From assembly GCF_900129125.1 (NCBI RefSeq), contig NZ_FQVJ01000008.1, positions 1 through 64,000 of the forward strand: a stretch of 64,000 nt of DNA. The letters are read 5' to 3'. The first letter of the stretch is position 1, and each line of letters begins with the position of its first letter. This document shows positions 63,350-64,000 of this stretch, in pieces. The notes beneath the pieces were generated by a model. That model did no database searches. It was not told where the DNA came from and worked only from the letters and a program-made list of their open reading frames with translations. Source of the stretch: Acidocella aminolytica 101 = DSM 11237 (GTDB lineage: Bacteria > Pseudomonadota > Alphaproteobacteria > Acetobacterales > Acetobacteraceae). The translations under genes were made by a program, and so were the position numbers.

Positions 63350-64000
63350 TCAAGCGGCAGCCTTCTCCACCGTGTTGTCCACCTCGTGCCGTTGCAGGCC
63401 GTGCAGATAATCTGCGGCGCGCTGCGCGTGGCTCGCGGCCGAGAAGACGAAACGCTTGTCATCTTTCAGCACTTTCAGCCAGGTCGCGATATAAGCGGCA
63501 TGATCCTCTCGGGTCTCGGGCGTAATACCCAGATCAGCGCACAGGAACGCGCTGCCTAATTCCGCAACAAGCTCTTCCCGTGCATAACCTTCATCGCCCC
63601 ATTTAACACGGCCCATATCACGGGCCAGGCGCGAATCATGTTTGGTCCAATGGGTCAGCTCATGCGCCAGTGTCGCCGCGTAGCTCTCGGCATCGCGGAA
63701 CGTCTCAAAGGGCGGCATCTGCACGAAATCGGCGCCTTCGGCATAATAGGCGCGCGTGCCGCCATGCCGAATATCCGCACCGGTTGCCGCAAAAAAGCGG
63801 TCCGCGGATTCAAGCCTTTGGGCAGGGGGCAGCACCGAGCCCTCCGTCTTAGCCGTGTACTGTGCCGGTAAGCCTTCGCACTGCTCGGCATTGAACACGG
63901 TATAGCCTTTGAGGAAGGGAATTTCCCGTTCGCATTCCTCGCCATGCGCGTCGATCTCAGTACGCTTGATACGGTCGGCATAGACCACAAGCTCGCCGGT
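63350..64000 (-). CDS. ArdC-like antirestriction protein, C-terminal part (runs off window)
   Basis: The frame is open to the right edge, giving the C-terminal 216 residues. The metallopeptidase-like domain has YAATLAHELTHWTKHDSR (HExxH variant HELTH), GYAREELVAELGSAFLCADL (third ligand Glu) and HAAYIATWLKVLKDDKRFVF. Plasmid ArdC proteins protect entering DNA from restriction; the N-terminal ssDNA-binding domain would lie beyond 64,000. Conjugative elements often carry it, which supports the element assignment. Confidence 0.85.
   Translation of the reverse strand, partial: TGELVVYADRIKRTEIDAHGEECEREIPFLKGYTVFNAEQCEGLPAQYTAKTEGSVLPPAQRLESADRFFAATGADIRHGGTRAYYAEGADFVQMPPFETFRDAESYAATLAHELTHWTKHDSRLARDMGRVKWGDEGYAREELVAELGSAFLCADLGITPETREDHAAYIATWLKVLKDDKRFVFSAASHAQRAADYLHGLQRHEVDNTVEKAAA

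Overview
This GC-rich window most likely comes from an alphaproteobacterium of the Acetobacteraceae type (Acidocella/Acidiphilium-like). The clues are a dsbB-coq7 pair, HpnK hopanoid biosynthesis, the yqeY-dnaG-rpoD order, a methyltransferase/comF/grx/DUF1178 cluster and a small DUF3553 protein. This placement rests on gene content and protein style only; no rRNA or tRNA gene was seen.

Positions 1 to about 46,000 are chromosomal backbone. The window opens in a truncated IS1182-like transposase. It then runs through redox/ubiquinone genes (DsbA-like, dsbB, coq7), a DHA2 exporter, an AceE-like transketolase, a RcnB-like periplasmic protein, NAD(P)HX repair, an orphan ParA, small catabolic enzymes, and a sulfur block (XRE regulator-sseA-metC). 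Next come a PerM transporter, a broken yraN, an M20 peptidase, cysS, trmJ, a decayed phytanoyl-CoA-dioxygenase-like gene, an aldo/keto reductase, ilvA-greA and carA-carB. In carA an N-terminal helix-turn-helix is fused to the glutaminase subunit. The rest of the backbone is yqeY-dnaG-rpoD, GNAT-rluA-DUF3553, moaA, a TetR-controlled RND tripartite pump, a frameshifted radC, methyltransferase/comF, grxC-DUF1178-hpnK and a CPBP protease.

From about 46,050 the sequence changes to an accessory island. Its left edge holds two 113-nt tandem repeats with a terminator-like hairpin and an unidentified gene fragment. Then come a RES-type toxin/antitoxin pair and a complete CBASS anti-phage locus: CD-NTase, an E2-like conjugating protein without E1/JAB, and a patatin phospholipase (CapV). 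A divergent WYL regulator (CapW/BrxR type) follows, with a perfect palindrome between the two transcription units, and an unexplained nucleotidyltransferase is translationally coupled to it. Farther right are a low-GC uracil-DNA-glycosylase-superfamily-like gene, FitAB and HipBA toxin-antitoxin modules and an orphan ribbon-helix-helix repressor, several of them next to clear inverted-repeat operators.

The right end is a Ti/IncP-like DNA-transfer module: relaxase-helicase TraA facing TraD and TraG with an oriT-like inverted repeat between them, then an ArdC-like antirestriction protein that runs off the window. The 46-64 kb segment therefore reads as a conjugative or mobilisable element, integrated or plasmid-derived, that carries anti-phage and stability genes. 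No integrase, att site or replication gene is visible inside the window.
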